From Paraspadella gotoi (taxonomy: Eukaryota > Chaetognatha): DNA of 64,000 nt. This document shows, one piece after another, positions 1 through 11,340 of this stretch (positions within the stretch are counted from its first letter, which is position 1; every line of letters begins with the position of its first letter). The notes beneath the pieces were generated by a model. That model had not been told where the DNA came from. It worked only from the letters and a program-made list of their open reading frames with translations, and searched no databases. Where the stretch lies: contig CM119265.1 in assembly GCA_051294375.1 (NCBI GenBank), positions 27,481,835-27,545,834 of the forward strand, read 5' to 3'. The translations under genes were made by a program, and so were the position numbers.

Positions 1-91
1 GTTCATTCAGTTGAATGCGAAGAAGAAAATTAGACATTGATTACTTTGAATTAAAAAAATGAATTTTAATGTAAAAATATTAATTTAGTAA

Positions 92-144
92 TTGAGCTTA
101 GTAAGCTTAATAAGTGTTATTACTTCTCGTTCTACCTCTTTTTA

Positions 145-182
<38 letters not shown>

Positions 183-300
183 CTCTCCTTTCTCTCTCTC
201 TCTCTCCCCTCCCTCTCTCCCTCTCTCTCCCCATCTTTTCTATCTCTCTTTCTGCGGAATATCACAGGCGTAAGTCTCTCGCTTTATCGGCCTGATTCTC
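92..300. repeat. (CT)n-rich pyrimidine tract
   Basis: Nearly pure CT/CCT run at about 141-243 with short interruptions. Open frames here encode only Ser/Leu strings and are not genes. Confidence 0.9.
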
Positions 301-334
301 TGCGCCTTATTTTTTCGTTTCTAATTCCTATGAC

Positions 335-490
335 TTTTGTTTTCATATATTTTCTTCTTATGATTACAATTTTATATATACAATTTTATTATTATGTACG
401 TATAATAATAATATGCGTAAACTTGGATTTTTTCTTTCATATTTGAATTTTTTTCAAACTTTTTATCAAATAGTACGATTACTTTAAATA
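335..490. repeat. Direct repeat, copy 1, flanking the BEL/Pao remnant
   Basis: An AT-rich segment (core ATTATTATGTACGTATAATA) recurs in the same orientation at 2015-2146, sharing the order of sub-blocks down to the shared end CAAATAGTACGATTACTTTA. The two copies bracket the BEL/Pao remnant, so they may be partial LTRs. The second copy begins directly at a 25-N gap, so an assembly duplication is equally possible. Confidence 0.6.
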
Positions 491-539
491 TAATTACTTT
501 AAATATAGAATAGACAAATCTCTATGTATGCCCAGCTGA

Positions 540-1990
540 AAATATCTCAACTGTCCGCAGGCAATGAAGGTGGCCACGAACCCCTAGGAATCAAAGAGAG
601 AGAGCTGGTTGAGTGAGAGAGCATTTGTCGTCGCGTTTGGACTTCTGTATCCACCTTCTCTTGTCTTATTGAACGAAAATATATCACGTTGAAAAAAACA
701 AAGACCAAACGCCAAGAACTTTTTCCCAAATTGTGCGTCGCTCTCATGCACTGAAGCGTTTTGATATCTTCCCATTCCTTTTCGAACGCAGGCGTTGTCA
801 TCCTCGCAACGCCTCTTTGTGCGATGATCGCCAGCATACAAGGTCGAACGCCTCCACGCTTCATCGCTTCCGTGATGCCGATCCGGAGGTTTTCGGGCAG
901 CCTCGTACGGTCGGCGTCCCGAAAGCAAACAAGTTGTTCCACGTAAGAAAAATCGTGATATGATGGCGGTCAGCCGGACTTCCGGTGGAAGACCGTTCCA
1001 TAAGGGTACGGCCGTGATGCTGAAGCACGTAGCTGGCCACGTAGGGGACACTTATGCGCCGAAAAACGTGGACGATCATCTCCCCAATAGAACGAGAGGA
1101 CTTTCCATTGTTTCGTCTTCAAAACCACCAGAAGCGAAACACATGGGCGATCTTTTTCGTCGACCGGAAGCACTGATGAAGAATCCGGCGCACGTCGGAG
1201 TCGAGGGCAGATTTCGTGACGCGAAAGCGAGAAAGGACGCCAAGAAGATTATCATAGGTCGGGCCCGGTGAGAAGCTGATCGTTGAGGCTTGATCCGTCG
1301 CAAGACGCGCTTTGGCGTCATGGCAGACGCGATATTTTCCTGGCTTGTCAGCTCTCGTTGCGATATGAGTGGGCAAGCACCAAATTGGTTTCTCCCGTTC
1401 CGGGACTGCTGGATCATCTTCGAATCGCATGAACCTTCGTCGATGATTTCCTTGAACTGCTTAAGACTCCTCTTTGCGAAGCGGCTTCCGCCGCATCAAT
1501 TCCCGGGCTTTCAGGAGCCGCATCATGCCATCTCAGACGATTACATTTTGTTTCAGAATCTCCGCAGCCTTTTCCCGGCCTTCCTTCCAAGAGAAGCCCA
1601 ACCTTCCAATGTCCGACAGTCTCGTCGAACTGTATCGTCGACCGAAAGCTGCTCCAATGGCGAAGTCGTCTTGCACGCTTAGATTGAGGCTTCGCCGATG
1701 CAGCCGGCGGAAAATCCGCCTTCAAATAGACGCTGAATTTCGCGGCTTGAGCTGCTCAGTCGTCAACTTTGATACGGTGACAGGTCACTTGATGAATTCC
1801 CGTCCCGGCCGGCTCTGACGACCCTTGGCCGCGTGGCCGCCGATGGTCCATCCCCATTCGGTTTTTAAAGCGCAATGGGAAGCATCACTTACTTCCACGG
1901 CGAATCTCTCGCGTCTCTCCAAGTCCAGGTATATCGGCCGGGGGCGCCTGAAAAAAAGAAAATAAAGCCGATCTCTTTTCGTTGGAAGAN
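540..1990 (-). pseudogene. BEL/Pao-type LTR retrotransposon pol fragment, frameshifted
   Basis: Read on the - strand, successive short frames give the hallmarks of BEL/Pao pol in the right order. Near 1810-1870 a block with TEWGWTIGG resembles the LGWT(x)G motif that precedes reverse transcriptase. Near 1320-1400 comes the RT start (LPTHIATRADKPGKYRVCHD), and near 1240-1270 PGPTYDNLLGVLSRFR. A degraded first catalytic block (SDVRRILHQ, where the family has an aspartate followed by MFHQ) lies near 1215. Near 905-920 the YVDD box reads YVEQ, followed by an ITEAMKRGGVRP block. Near 560-620 an STSSL...P block matches the SS(x)(F/Y)DPLG region. The pieces lie in different frames with stops between them, so this is not a working gene. 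No integrase follows: the fragment stops about 50 bases from the flanking direct repeat. Family assignment rests on motif order and is fairly firm; gag and protease proper are not visible. Confidence 0.8.
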
Positions 1991-2014
1991 NNNNNNNNNN
2001 NNNNNNNNNNNNNN
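1990..2014. other. Assembly gap, 25 N
   Basis: Fixed-length run of N. The same 25-N length recurs near 8655-8679 and at 28764-28788, 37609-37633, 48139-48163 and 49437-49461, so these are placeholders rather than measured gaps. A 10-N run is at 3865-3874. Confidence 0.95.
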
Positions 2015-2146
2015 TCATATTTTTCTTCTTATGATTACAATTTTATATGTACAATTTTATTATTATGTACGTATAATAATAAATATGCGTACACTTTTTT
2101 CAACTTTTTATCATATCAAGGACGTGACCAAATAGTACGATTACTT
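2015..2146. repeat. Direct repeat, copy 2
   Basis: Second copy of the segment at 335-490, same orientation, with small indels (one extra block near 2110-2125). It starts immediately after an N gap. Confidence 0.6.
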
Positions 2147-2770
2147 TATATATATATATATACAGACATGGATCAATAACATTTAACATTTCCTATTTTG
2201 TTACTTGAAATTGATACAGATTTTCTCTTCTCCCCACAAATCCACCACACCGCTTCCCCCACAAAACTCTCCGCCCACAAAACCCGACCTTTTCTCTTCT
2301 CTTTTAACCACGAATCCCGTTTGTCTCTTTTTTCATTTTTCCACCGGTAGTAGCGCGGGAATCGATGCTCTCTCTCTCTCTCAGTCTCTTGAGTTCTTCT
2401 CTCTCTCGTCTCTCTCTCAGGCATCGTCCACAAGGAATTGTCGGGTTTTATGCCTTCACTTTGCGATAAGCAGCTTCATTCGACAAATGGCCTTAGAGGA
2501 GAAAGAGTTTTTTTTTTCCCAGACTATTGTCAGCCTCCCTCCCGCCGAAATTGAGAGATGCTTCCTGTTTATTACTCCCATTTGTCAATTTTTCTCGGCC
2601 TAAATTACAGATTTGTCCGACAAATAGGACACTCTAAAACCTTAAGTTGCGAATGTCGTATCCATGTATTATTAAAAAAAAAATAAATGTTAAAGAATTC
2701 ATAATCCAGTCATTTTAAGAACTACTCGACCCTCAACGCGTTAATTTCTCTCATTCTCTATCGTTCTATT
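2147..2770. other. Intergenic, no gene seen
   Basis: AT-rich ends around a pyrimidine-rich middle (short CT runs at 2368-2420). The 132-codon + frame at 2205-2603 is Ser/Phe/Leu-rich and lacks recognisable motifs. Confidence 0.6.
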
Positions 2771-2778
2771 TGAGCATT

Positions 2779-2815
2779 TATTATTATTATTATTATTATT
2801 TTTATTATTTTTATT

Positions 2816-2883
<68 letters not shown>

Positions 2884-2920
2884 CATTATTATTATTATTA
2901 TTATTATTTATACTTTATTA
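2779..2920. repeat. (TTA)n trinucleotide microsatellite
   Basis: About 47 near-perfect TTA/ATT units with occasional TTTTA interruptions. Confidence 0.95.
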
Positions 2921-3406
2921 TTTATACTTTATCATTTATTTGTAGTGAAAGAATCAAATGCGATTTTTTTTCCTGATTCTTTTGGGTGTCCCAATTTTTA
3001 TTGCGATATGTATGAGAAACAATAGGTTTATTTACATCTTTTGTCGTCATCTTTTTATCTATTAGCCTATATTGAATGAAATTCTTCAATTAAGAGATAA
3101 AATATATTCAATCAATCTATTCAATTTCATCAACATTATCAATTTTTATTGGTTAATTGTAAACTCAATCATTTACTTTTAAGCATTGGTCGACTTTATC
3201 ATCCCACGTGTAGCTAAATTCCTTTTTTTTTAAAGCTGTTGTTAGTCGCGTCTCTCCGTCAAATCCATTTAATTGGATGGTGAGACATTTCATGATAACG
3301 TCGACGCCTGGGGACGCAGGGACTTTCATATCACCGCAACTTCCGCATTAGTTTTAAGTTATTTTTAATTGAGTAAAAAAAACTTTATCTAAAAAAGGCA
3401 TCAATC

Positions 3407-3448
<42 letters not shown>

Positions 3449-3500
3449 AACTGATACGGAAACCTTAAAGATTTTCAAGATTTTCTTCGACGAATCCGTC
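2921..3500. other. Intergenic, AT-rich, with a (CT)16 tract
   Basis: No coding signal. A clean CT run lies at 3412-3444. Confidence 0.7.
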
Positions 3501-3502
3501 AG

Positions 3503-3895
3503 AGTTGTTGTTGTTGTTGTTGTTGTCTTTCGATGTGGTCGTTAATTTCGTTTCAGACGTCATTGTTATTATAGTCGTTTTTGTCGTCGTATTGGTTTTC
3601 TCCTTCGTCGTCGTCGTCGTCGTCGTCTTCATCAATATCGTCATTATCGTTGTCTTCGTCGTCATTATCATCTTCTTCGTCGTCATTATCGTCTTCTTCG
3701 TCGTCATCTTCGTCGTCACTATCGTCTTCTTTGTCATCAGTATCGTTGTCTTTGTCATTATCGTCGTCATCTTAGTCGCCATTACCGTTATTGTCGTCGT
3801 CATCGTCATCATCTTTGTCATCATTATGGTCTTCTTCACCATCATTATCGTCTTCTTCGTCGTCNNNNNNNNNNTCGTCATTCTTCGCCGAAATC
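3503..3895. repeat. Degenerate (GTC/GTT)n trinucleotide array
   Basis: Trinucleotide repeat based on TCG/TCA/TTG, interrupted by a 10-N gap at 3865-3874. It translates as Val/Ile/Phe or Ser strings on + and Met/Thr/Lys strings on -. The long open frames are artefacts of period-3 composition. Confidence 0.9.
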
Positions 3896-4084
3896 AAGCA
3901 ACATCCACGATCTTCTTCAAGGTCGACCTCGTCTTCTTAACTGGCTGCAGTTTCCGCCAACGTAGATTCACGTTTTTTCTTTCCATTTTTTTCTTTTCTT
4001 TTCTTTTCTTCCATTTTTTGTTTTGTTTTTCGGTTGTTCTTTTATTTTAATTTCTCTTAATTTAATGTGTATTAAAGTTATAAA

Positions 4085-4125
4085 CTAATCCTTAACCCTT
4101 AATCCTTAATCCTGAAAAGAAATTA
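4085..4125. repeat. Telomere-like degenerate CCTTAA block
   Basis: Short run of CTAATCCTTAACCCTTAATC type. It belongs to the same class as the blocks at 12680-12786, 22094-22330, 25290-25502 and 41540-41640. Confidence 0.45.
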
Positions 4126-4332
4126 AAATATATTTAAGTTAAAATTAAATCCTGGCAAAAACTAACAAAAATGAGGCACTGTCGGAAAATAGAGCCCATT
4201 TCTTTTCCCTATCTCATCTTACTTCCAACAAGCGCTCACCCAAACGATCAACTTCACTCCCAAGCCATTCGTCCCTTTCACAGCCAAGATCCAAACCTAT
4301 AATCCACAGCCAACTGCCCACAGCAATAACCG

Positions 4333-4492
4333 TCCATATCACTTAATCACATCACTAAACCACATCACTTAACCGCATCACTTAACCGCATCACTTAACC
4401 GCATCACTTAACCACATCACTTAACCACATCACTTAACCACATCACTTAACCACATCACTTAACCACATCACTTAACCACATCACTTAACCA
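4333..4492. repeat. 13-bp minisatellite, unit ACATCACTTAACC
   Basis: About 12 head-to-tail 13-bp copies. Some carry GCATCAC instead of ACATCAC, in contiguous runs, which suggests local unit amplification. There is no spacer, so it is not CRISPR-like. Confidence 0.9.
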
Positions 4493-4499
4493 CCCTTTA

Positions 4500-5000
4500 T
4501 TTCTCTCTCTCTCCCGCAATCATGGGCCGATCGCCTCAACAAATTCCCTTTCATCCAAAATGTATATCGTCCGAAAAATTCCCCAATTTTTTCCTTCGTT
4601 GATTTAAAAAAAAAGACTCGATGCTATTTTGTTTGTTTTTTTTCGTTTCTCTTTTTTCATCGTTGATTTAAGAAAATCATGTTTAAAATCAGAATAACCA
4701 AAATTTACAAACCTTTTACAGATTACAGTCCTACTACGTTCTGTAATATTGGTAATATATTTTTGATATTAATAATATAAAAAAAATGTACAAACCAAAA
4801 TGTTGAGGTAAGAAAACACATAACTGACAATGTAAAAACTTTTAATTTCTTTCAGAAGGAATAAACCAAATAAGCAACTAATGTATTTTATTCTTGTTAT
4901 TTTTCCAATACGAAGTTTCACTTCTAAATGTAGGTAACGGTGTTTATATCGGGCAATGACAAACAAACATTTTTTCCCTAATTATTTGTTTCAACTTTCT
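4500..5000. other. Intergenic, AT-rich, nothing recognised
   Basis: No coding potential and no repeat shared with the rest of the window was seen. Confidence 0.6.
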
Positions 5001-5180
5001 CTCTCTCTCTCTCTGTCTCTGTCCCGCTCTCTCTTCCACCCTCTTCCTCTCCCTCTCTCAGCCCGTCCTCGCGTCTCCGCTCTCTCTCATCTCGCTTATC
5101 ATAATTGCCGCAAAAATTTCGCCTCTCTCTTTCTCGTCTCTCTATCTCTCTCTCTCTGCTCCTCGCTCTCTCTCTCATCT

Positions 5181-5211
<31 letters not shown>

Positions 5212-5217
5212 TTCGTC
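4998..5217. repeat. (CT)n-rich pyrimidine tract
   Basis: Imperfect CT dinucleotides with CCT/CGT interruptions. Confidence 0.85.
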
Positions 5218-5324
5218 CTTCGCATGCGAGAAAATGGCCGCTTAAGCGATTCCCCTTTTACCCTCGTTCCTCACACTTTATCTACATGTTTTCCCACTCG
5301 GATTTTATTTTTAGTTACGACGGA

Positions 5325-5690
5325 GCAACTCTATAAGTCACTTTTTGGTCGGTCAGTCGGTCGGTTCGTCGGTCTGTCTGTTAAAATTGCATATAATTCA
5401 CCTATTATTACTTGCTCATTTGTTCAGATAGAAAAACCTACCTCAAATTTAAGGGACTGCTAGCGCCCGCCTTCCAGGTATCCTAAAACTATAAAGAAAC
5501 AAAAGACGTAATTCTGTAAGTGGCAGTTGGTGTCTGCATAAATACATGGGCTAATGAAAGTTATTGTAGTCATGGCTAGTCATGTTCATTTCAATGTCAC
5601 AGGTCATGTCATATCATATCCTCGAGAATACACATGATAAGGCGCAACAGATTTGAAATTACGTTTGTTGTTTTCTTATATTTCTGTTTC
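5325..5690 (+). mobile_element. Helentron-like element, family B, copy 1
   Basis: Begins with CTATAAGTCACTTTTTGGTC and a GGTC/GGTT/GTCT tetranucleotide core. It then has a conserved middle (GCCTTCCAGGTATCCTAAAA, ATAAAG..AAAAGACG), a TCATG-type pentanucleotide stretch and a conserved end (GGCGCAACAGATTTGAAATT). The same order of blocks occurs at 30700-31010 (+) and 34720-35090 (-), and partially at 8680-8790, 22970-23250 and 33930-34000. Non-autonomous elements with an ACGG-type tetranucleotide core are known from bivalves (pearl/CvA and Helentron-associated elements); the assignment here is by analogy. Confidence 0.6.
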
Positions 5691-5699
5691 TTGTTTCTT

Positions 5700-6170
5700 T
5701 TGGCGTTTTGTCTCTGGCAGTGATCATTCTCTCTCAACTTTCTTTCTGTCTGTCCTATCTCTTTCTATTTTCCTCTCGCCACCCTCTCGTCTGTCGTTCT
5801 CTCTCGTCTCTCTCATCTCTCTTCTACATCTCCCCTCTCTCTCTCTCTCTCTCTATAATGGTACAGCTCATTAACAATTCGATTGTTACTGTGTTAAAAT
5901 TTTCACGATTTTTGGAGCATAATATATACATAAATCAAACTAAATCACAATCTCTTTGACATCTCGTCATCTCTCTGCTTGCCTTCCTGCTCCTCTCTCA
6001 ATCTATCATCTCTTCTTTTCCGGTTCCCCATATTCCTGCTTCTCTCTCTCTGATCTCTCTCCTCTCCTCCTTCTCCTATCTCTGCTTCTCTCCTCCTCCT
6101 CTCTCTCCATGCTCGCTCTCTCTCTGTCTCGTCTTCTTTCTCTGCTCTTTCCCGCTTTATCTTAATTTCT
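5700..6170. repeat. Pyrimidine-rich CT region
   Basis: Interrupted CT repeats, no coding signal. Confidence 0.8.
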
Positions 6171-6356
6171 TCTGTCTTTCTTCGCGACTTGCTCTGTTGG
6201 CCTTAACGGTCCGTTTTTTTCATTTTATTATTTTTAAAATCAGGTTTATCTTTTTTTTTTTAAATTATTTTTCGGCAATGAGCTTTTAATCTTTTTTTCC
6301 ATAATGTTGCCGTGATTTGGCTTGAAAATATACGTACCCGAAGGGACGCGAAGGTA

Positions 6357-6560
6357 AGACTGGGATTGAAAGAAAGAATGGAAAAAGAAAGAGGTGAGAG
6401 TGAAAAGGAAAAGAGAAAGGAGAAAAAGAAAACAAAAAGAGATAAAAGACAAGAATAGAGAAGAAAAGAAAAGAAAGCGAAGAGAAAAGAAAAAGGAGAA
6501 AAAGGAAAAGAAAGAAAAGGAGAAGAAAAAGGTGAAGGTGCGAAAAAAAAAAAAGCTCAA
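6357..6560. repeat. Polypurine (GAAA/AAAAG)n tract
   Basis: Purine-only sequence apart from a few thymines. Its truncated copy is at 9190-9375. Confidence 0.9.
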
Positions 6561-6714
6561 ACCATGTCGAAATATTTCTGTCGTTCGAAAGATACCTCAA
6601 AATTTTTCGTGCGACGCTAAAGGTAAAGCGCAAACCATTACTGTTATTGGCTGCAGGGACCGATCATTAGTTGTCGAGATTCAGCACCGATAGCTTTTTT
6701 TGACGAAGTTCCGT

Positions 6715-7060
6715 GCTCACTTCATCTCACTCTCTCATGCTCATCTCTCTCTCCGTCTTCTCTCTCTCCTCTCTCCTCTCTCTCTCTCTCTCTCCACGAT
6801 CTTTCCCTCTCTACTTCATCTCTCCTCTCGATCTCCCTCATCTCATCTCTCTCTCTCTCTCTGCGTTCTGCGAGTCGCTCATCGCTGCGCTCGTCCGCCA
6901 CTCGGCTCTCGACGTCCGACTCTCTCCATCGAATCCTCGACTCGATCCGCCTCCGATTGCTCCTCTCTTCCTCTCTCTCTCTCTCCCCTCTTCTCAGCTC
7001 GTCACACAAGAGGTCCTTCGGTCATCGATCCATACACTTCTGTCAGTCTCTCTCTCTCTG
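6715..7060. repeat. CT-rich pyrimidine tract
   Basis: Several perfect CT runs separated by GC-richer sequence. The long Ser/Leu frames are repeat translations. Confidence 0.8.
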
Positions 7061-7689
7061 CAACCGTGAGCAAACATGCCGAGGCAACAATAAAAAAAAA
7101 AAATGTTTCCCTGAGAACGGAACATGGCGACGATCATGAAGCGCAGAACAATGAAGAGAAATTTGTTTTCGGCGGGTCGCGGTGAATAAAGTTGCCGGCC
7201 TGATCGGGATGCAAATATGCATCGAGTTTATAATATTTTATCGCACTCGAGAGAAATCCAGTCGGGATGCAAATATTTCCCTATTAACCTTTTATCTCTT
7301 TTTCGCCCTAGATACGAAGACCTCGGAAGAGGTGTGACGAGAAGAAGAAAGAAGAAGAAGAAGAAGGATATAGAATTACCAGTCAGTTTACATTTACAGT
7401 TCTTAGGATATCCATTCCCATTTGTCTCTGAATCTGTTATTTATCTTTTAAAATATTTAGATTAAAATAAATGATGGTATTTTTAAAATTTTTCCTCTTC
7501 TTAGTTAATTTTTACATTTTTTTTCTGCAAGACGGCTGGCGGATAGACCCAGGACGGACCACAAAAGTTAGATATAGAGTCCGGCCAGGAGTGTTAGTGC
7601 TAAATGATACTAAACTGAATTTCATATATAATCAAGTACAATTTATGCTTTGTTATTTTTTGAAACGAGATCAACTGAACGCACCGCGC

Positions 7690-7706
7690 AGTCCGGGAGG
7701 AGAGAG

Positions 7707-7743
<37 letters not shown>

Positions 7744-7825
7744 AGAGGAGAGAAGAGAAGAGAGAGAAGAGGAGAGAGAGAGAGACAGAGGAGAGAAAGA
7801 GAGAGAAGAGAGAGAGAGAGTGAAA
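7690..7825. repeat. (GA)n tract
   Basis: Purine dinucleotide repeat, perfect for about 40 bases near 7700-7740. Confidence 0.9.
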
Positions 7826-7904
7826 AGAACGATGTTGGCGCTCAGGTCTGAAATCGAACTCAATGAATTTGGCGCCATCCTAAGTCAAAAATGCACGCAA
7901 ATAC

Positions 7905-8100
7905 AGCATGCCACCAGGCTATCCGCGCCCCGACCGCTTGATGGCTGCTGGCTGGCTGCCGCGCCGCCTCCGCGCGCCGACCCCGTCCGCCGCCTCCGTC
8001 CGCACTAGCGCCGCCGTCCGTCTTTTGTCAAACATGTTTGTGCACACTGGTGGCGCATACATGGATTTTCGCCGGAGCCCATTGAAAAAAGGTTGGTACA
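7905..8100. other. Isolated GC-rich island
   Basis: A stretch of GC-rich, CpG-containing sequence (7920-8020) in otherwise low-complexity DNA. A + frame runs through it, but no protein motif is recognisable and there is no second copy. It could be a 5' exon or promoter island. Confidence 0.3.
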
Positions 8101-8104
8101 AAGG

Positions 8105-8655
8105 GCTCGAGCGAAGGGGTCGTGCAAGAGAAAGAAAGGAAGAAGGGAGAAACCATTTAGGGAAAGAGTTGAAGAAAAAAATAAGGAAAAAAGGAAAGAG
8201 AGAGAGTGGTGGGGAGAGAGGAAGAGAGAGAGAGAAAAGAGAGAGAGAGAGAGAGAAAGAGAAGAGAAAGAGAGAGGGAAAGAGAGAGAAAGAGGAGAGG
8301 TGAAAGAGAAATAGAAAGTGGTGAATAATGGTTAAATCGTGAGATAGGGAGAGAAAGCAAGAGAAAGACACCTGAGAGAACGGACGGACAAAGTGTATAA
8401 AGAGCAAAAAAAAGAGAAAAGGAAAGAAAGAGAAGAGAGAGAGAGGGAGAGAGGAGAGAGAGAGAGAGAGTGAGAGAAGATATAGCGAGACGGAAAGTGG
8501 CGAGAGGAGAAGAAATTAACAAAAATGGCGTACGTTGAAGAAATCAAAAAAAGCTTTAAGGTTTTTTATGAGGGCATATTGCATCAATTAGGGAGGAAGA
8601 GAGAGAGAGAGAGAGAGAGAGGAAGAGGAGAGAGTAGTAGAGGAGAGAGAGAGAN
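8105..8655. repeat. Long polypurine region
   Basis: AGAG/GGAAAG repeats in four blocks (8120-8310, 8335-8390, 8405-8500, 8595-8655), ending at an N gap of about 25 bases. Confidence 0.9.
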
Positions 8656-8679
8656 NNNNNNNNNNNNNNNNNNNNNNNN

Positions 8680-9883
8680 ATGTAGTCATGTCATTTCATG
8701 TCACCTCATGTCATATCATGTTTCGAGAAATACACATGATAAGGCAGTTACTGCGGCGCAACAGATTTGAATTACGGTTGTTGTTTTCTTATATTTCTGT
8801 TTCTTGTTTCTTTTGCGNNNNNNNNNNNNNNNNNNNNNNNNNNNNNNNNNNNNNNNNNNNNNNNNNNNNNNNNNNNNNNNNNNNNNNNNNNNNNNNNNNN
8901 NNNNNNNNNNNNNNNNNNNNNNNNNNNNNNNNNNNNNNNNNNNNNNNNNNNNNNNNNNNNNNNNNNNNNNNNNNNNNNNNNNNNNNNNNNNNNNNNNNNN
9001 NNNNNNNNNNNNNNNNNNNNNNNNNNNNNNNNNNNNNNNNNNTTGCTCTGTTGTCTTAACGGTTCCGTTTTTCATTTTATTATTTTTAAAATCGTTTATC
9101 TTTTTTTTGTAAATTTTTTTCCTGACGCTTTATCTTTTTTCATAATGTTGCGTGATTTGGCTGAAAATACCCGAAGGGACGCGACAGGTAAGACTGGGAT
9201 TGAAAGAAAATGGAAAGAAAGAGGTGAGAGTGAAAGGAAAGAGAAAGAGAAAAGAAAACAAAAAGAGAAAAAGAAAAGAAAAAGAGAGAAAAGAAAAGAA
9301 ACGAAGAGAAAAGAAAAGGAGAAAAAGGAAAAGAAAAGAAAAGGAGAAGAAAAAGGTGAAGGTGCGAAAAAAAAAGCTCAACCATTCGAATTCTGTCGTT
9401 CGACTCAAAATTTCGCGCTAAAGGTAAACGCAAACCATTACTGTTATTGGCTCAGGACCATTTGTCGAGAATTCANNNNNNNNNNNNNNNNNNNNNNNNN
9501 NNNNNNNNNNNNNNNNNNNNNNNNNNNNNNNNNNNNNNNNNNNNNNNNNNNNNNNNNNNNNNNNNNNNNNNNNNNNNNNNNNNNNNNNNNNNNNNNNNNN
9601 NNNNNNNNNNNNNNNNNNNNNNNNNNNNNNCGTGACAAACGATGCCGAGGCAACAATAAAAAAATGTTCCCTTGAAAGAATCGAACTGGCGACGATCATA
9701 AGCGCAGAACATGAAAGAATTTTTCGCGGTCGCGAATAAATTGCGCCTTCGGGATGCAAATATCATCGAGTTTATCGCACTCGAGAGAATCGGGATGCAA
9801 ATATTTCCCTTTAACTTTTATCTCTTTTTCGCTACGAAGACTCGGAGAAGGTGTGACGAAGAGGAAGAAGAAGAAGAAGAAGA
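8680..9883. repeat. Indel-laden partial copy of 5560-7373
   Basis: Same order and orientation as the earlier copy. Differences are mainly single-base and short deletions at homopolymers. Bounded by N runs on both sides. Confidence 0.85.
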
Positions 9884-10881
9884 NNNNNNNNNNNNNNNNN
9901 NNNNNNNNNNNNNNNNNNNNNNNNNNNNNNNNNNNNNNNNNNNNNNNNNNNNNNNNNNNNNNNNNNNNNNNNNNNNNNNNNNNNNNNNNNNNNNNNNNNN
10001 NNNNNNNNNNNNNNNNNNNNNNNNNNNNNNNNNNNNNNNNNNNNNNNNNNNNNNNNNNNNNNNNNNNNNNNNNNNNNNNNNNNNNNNNNNNNNNNNNNNN
10101 NNNNNNNNNNNNNNNNNNNNNNNNNNNNNNNNNNNNNNNNNNNNNNNNNNNNNNNNNNNNNNNNNNNNNNNNNNNNNNNNNNNNNNNNNNNNNNNNNNNN
10201 NNNNNNNNNNNNNNNNNNNNNNNNNNNNNNNNNNNNNNNNNNNNNNNNNNNNNNNNNNNNNNNNNNNNNNNNNNNNNNNNNNNNNNNNNNNNNNNNNNNN
10301 NNNNNNNNNNNNNNNNNNNNNNNNNNNNNNNNNNNNNNNNNNNNNNNNNNNNNNNNNNNNNNNNNNNNNNNNNNNNNNNNNNNNNNNNNNNNNNNNNNNN
10401 NNNNNNNNNNNNNNNNNNNNNNNNNNNNNNNNNNNNNNNNNNNNNNNNNNNNNNNNNNNNNNNNNNNNNNNNNNNNNNNNNNNNNNNNNNNNNNNNNNNN
10501 NNNNNNNNNNNNNNNNNNNNNNNNNNNNNNNNNNNNNNNNNNNNNNNNNNNNNNNNNNNNNNNNNNNNNNNNNNNNNNNNNNNNNNNNNNNNNNNNNNNN
10601 NNNNNNNNNNNNNNNNNNNNNNNNNNNNNNNNNNNNNNNNNNNNNNNNNNNNNNNNNNNNNNNNNNNNNNNNNNNNNNNNNNNNNNNNNNNNNNNNNNNN
10701 NNNNNNNNNNNNNNNNNNNNNNNNNNNNNNNNNNNNNNNNNNNNNNNNNNNNNNNNNNNNNNNNNNNNNNNNNNNNNNNNNNNNNNNNNNNNNNNNNNNN
10801 NNNNNNNNNNNNNNNNNNNNNNNNNNNNNNNNNNNNNNNNNNNNNNNNNNNNNNNNNNNNNNNNNNNNNNNNNNNNNNNNN
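9884..10881. other. Assembly gap, 998 N
   Basis: Unsequenced. Other sized gaps in the window are 8818-9042, 9476-9630, 32438-32705, 33318-33832, 34242-34508 and 62022-62191. Most are bordered by simple repeats. Confidence 0.98.
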
Positions 10882-11099
10882 AGAGAGAGAGAGAGGAGAC
10901 AGGCAGCCAAGGAGCGACTTTCCAGAGACTTTCCGTAAGACGTGAAAAGTTGAAACTTGAAAAATGGAGAAGAAAGTCAGGAAGGTGGAAGCATTGTCGC
11001 TCAATGGGGGATGTTGAAGGGAGAAAGAGGGTTTTTGAAAGAAGGAGTGAGAGGCTGGATAAGTGTCCGCGTGAACTAAAAAGTGTGAACATATGTGAA

Positions 11100-11340
11100 A
11101 TTCTTTTTTATTATCGACATGAAAAGAAAAGAGAAGGGAATAAGAGAAAAGAGAAGTAGAAAAAATAGAAGAGAAAAAAGAGAAGAGAAGAGAAAATAAA
11201 AAAGAGAAGAAAATGAAAGAGAAGGGAACAAGAGAAAAGAAAAGTAGAAAAAAAAGAAGAGAAAAAAGAGAAGGGAAGAGAAAATAAAAAAAGAGAAGAA
11301 AATAGGAGAGAAGTTGAGAGAATGAAGCGTGAGAAATGGG
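11100..11340. repeat. Polypurine GAAAAG tract
   Basis: Imperfect purine repeat with a near-duplicate of about 95 bp inside it (11125-11215 and 11220-11310). It is followed by a GGC-rich stretch at 11400-11480. Confidence 0.8.

Larger units (their letters stand above)
5560..7373. repeat. Segment duplicated at 8680-9883
   Basis: Collinear with 8680-9883. Shared blocks are 5640-5702 with 8755-8817, 6189-6690 with 9043-9475, and 7066-7373 with 9631-9883. The second copy is about 14 percent shorter in the aligned blocks, almost entirely through small deletions, and has N runs at 8818-9042 and 9476-9630 where this copy has sequence. See findings. Confidence 0.85.

Noticed and set aside
3465-4050. 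181-codon Val/Ile/Phe frame resembling a membrane protein
   Set aside because: Trinucleotide array translated in one register; other registers are equally open.
4333-4492. Regular short repeat considered as a CRISPR array
   Set aside because: Units are head to tail without spacers, in a eukaryotic genome; it is a minisatellite.
7471-7690. Open + frame with DGWRIDPGRTTKVRYRVRPG
   Set aside because: Preceded by low-complexity Phe/Leu sequence and running into (GA)n; no domain recognised and no supporting splice pattern.
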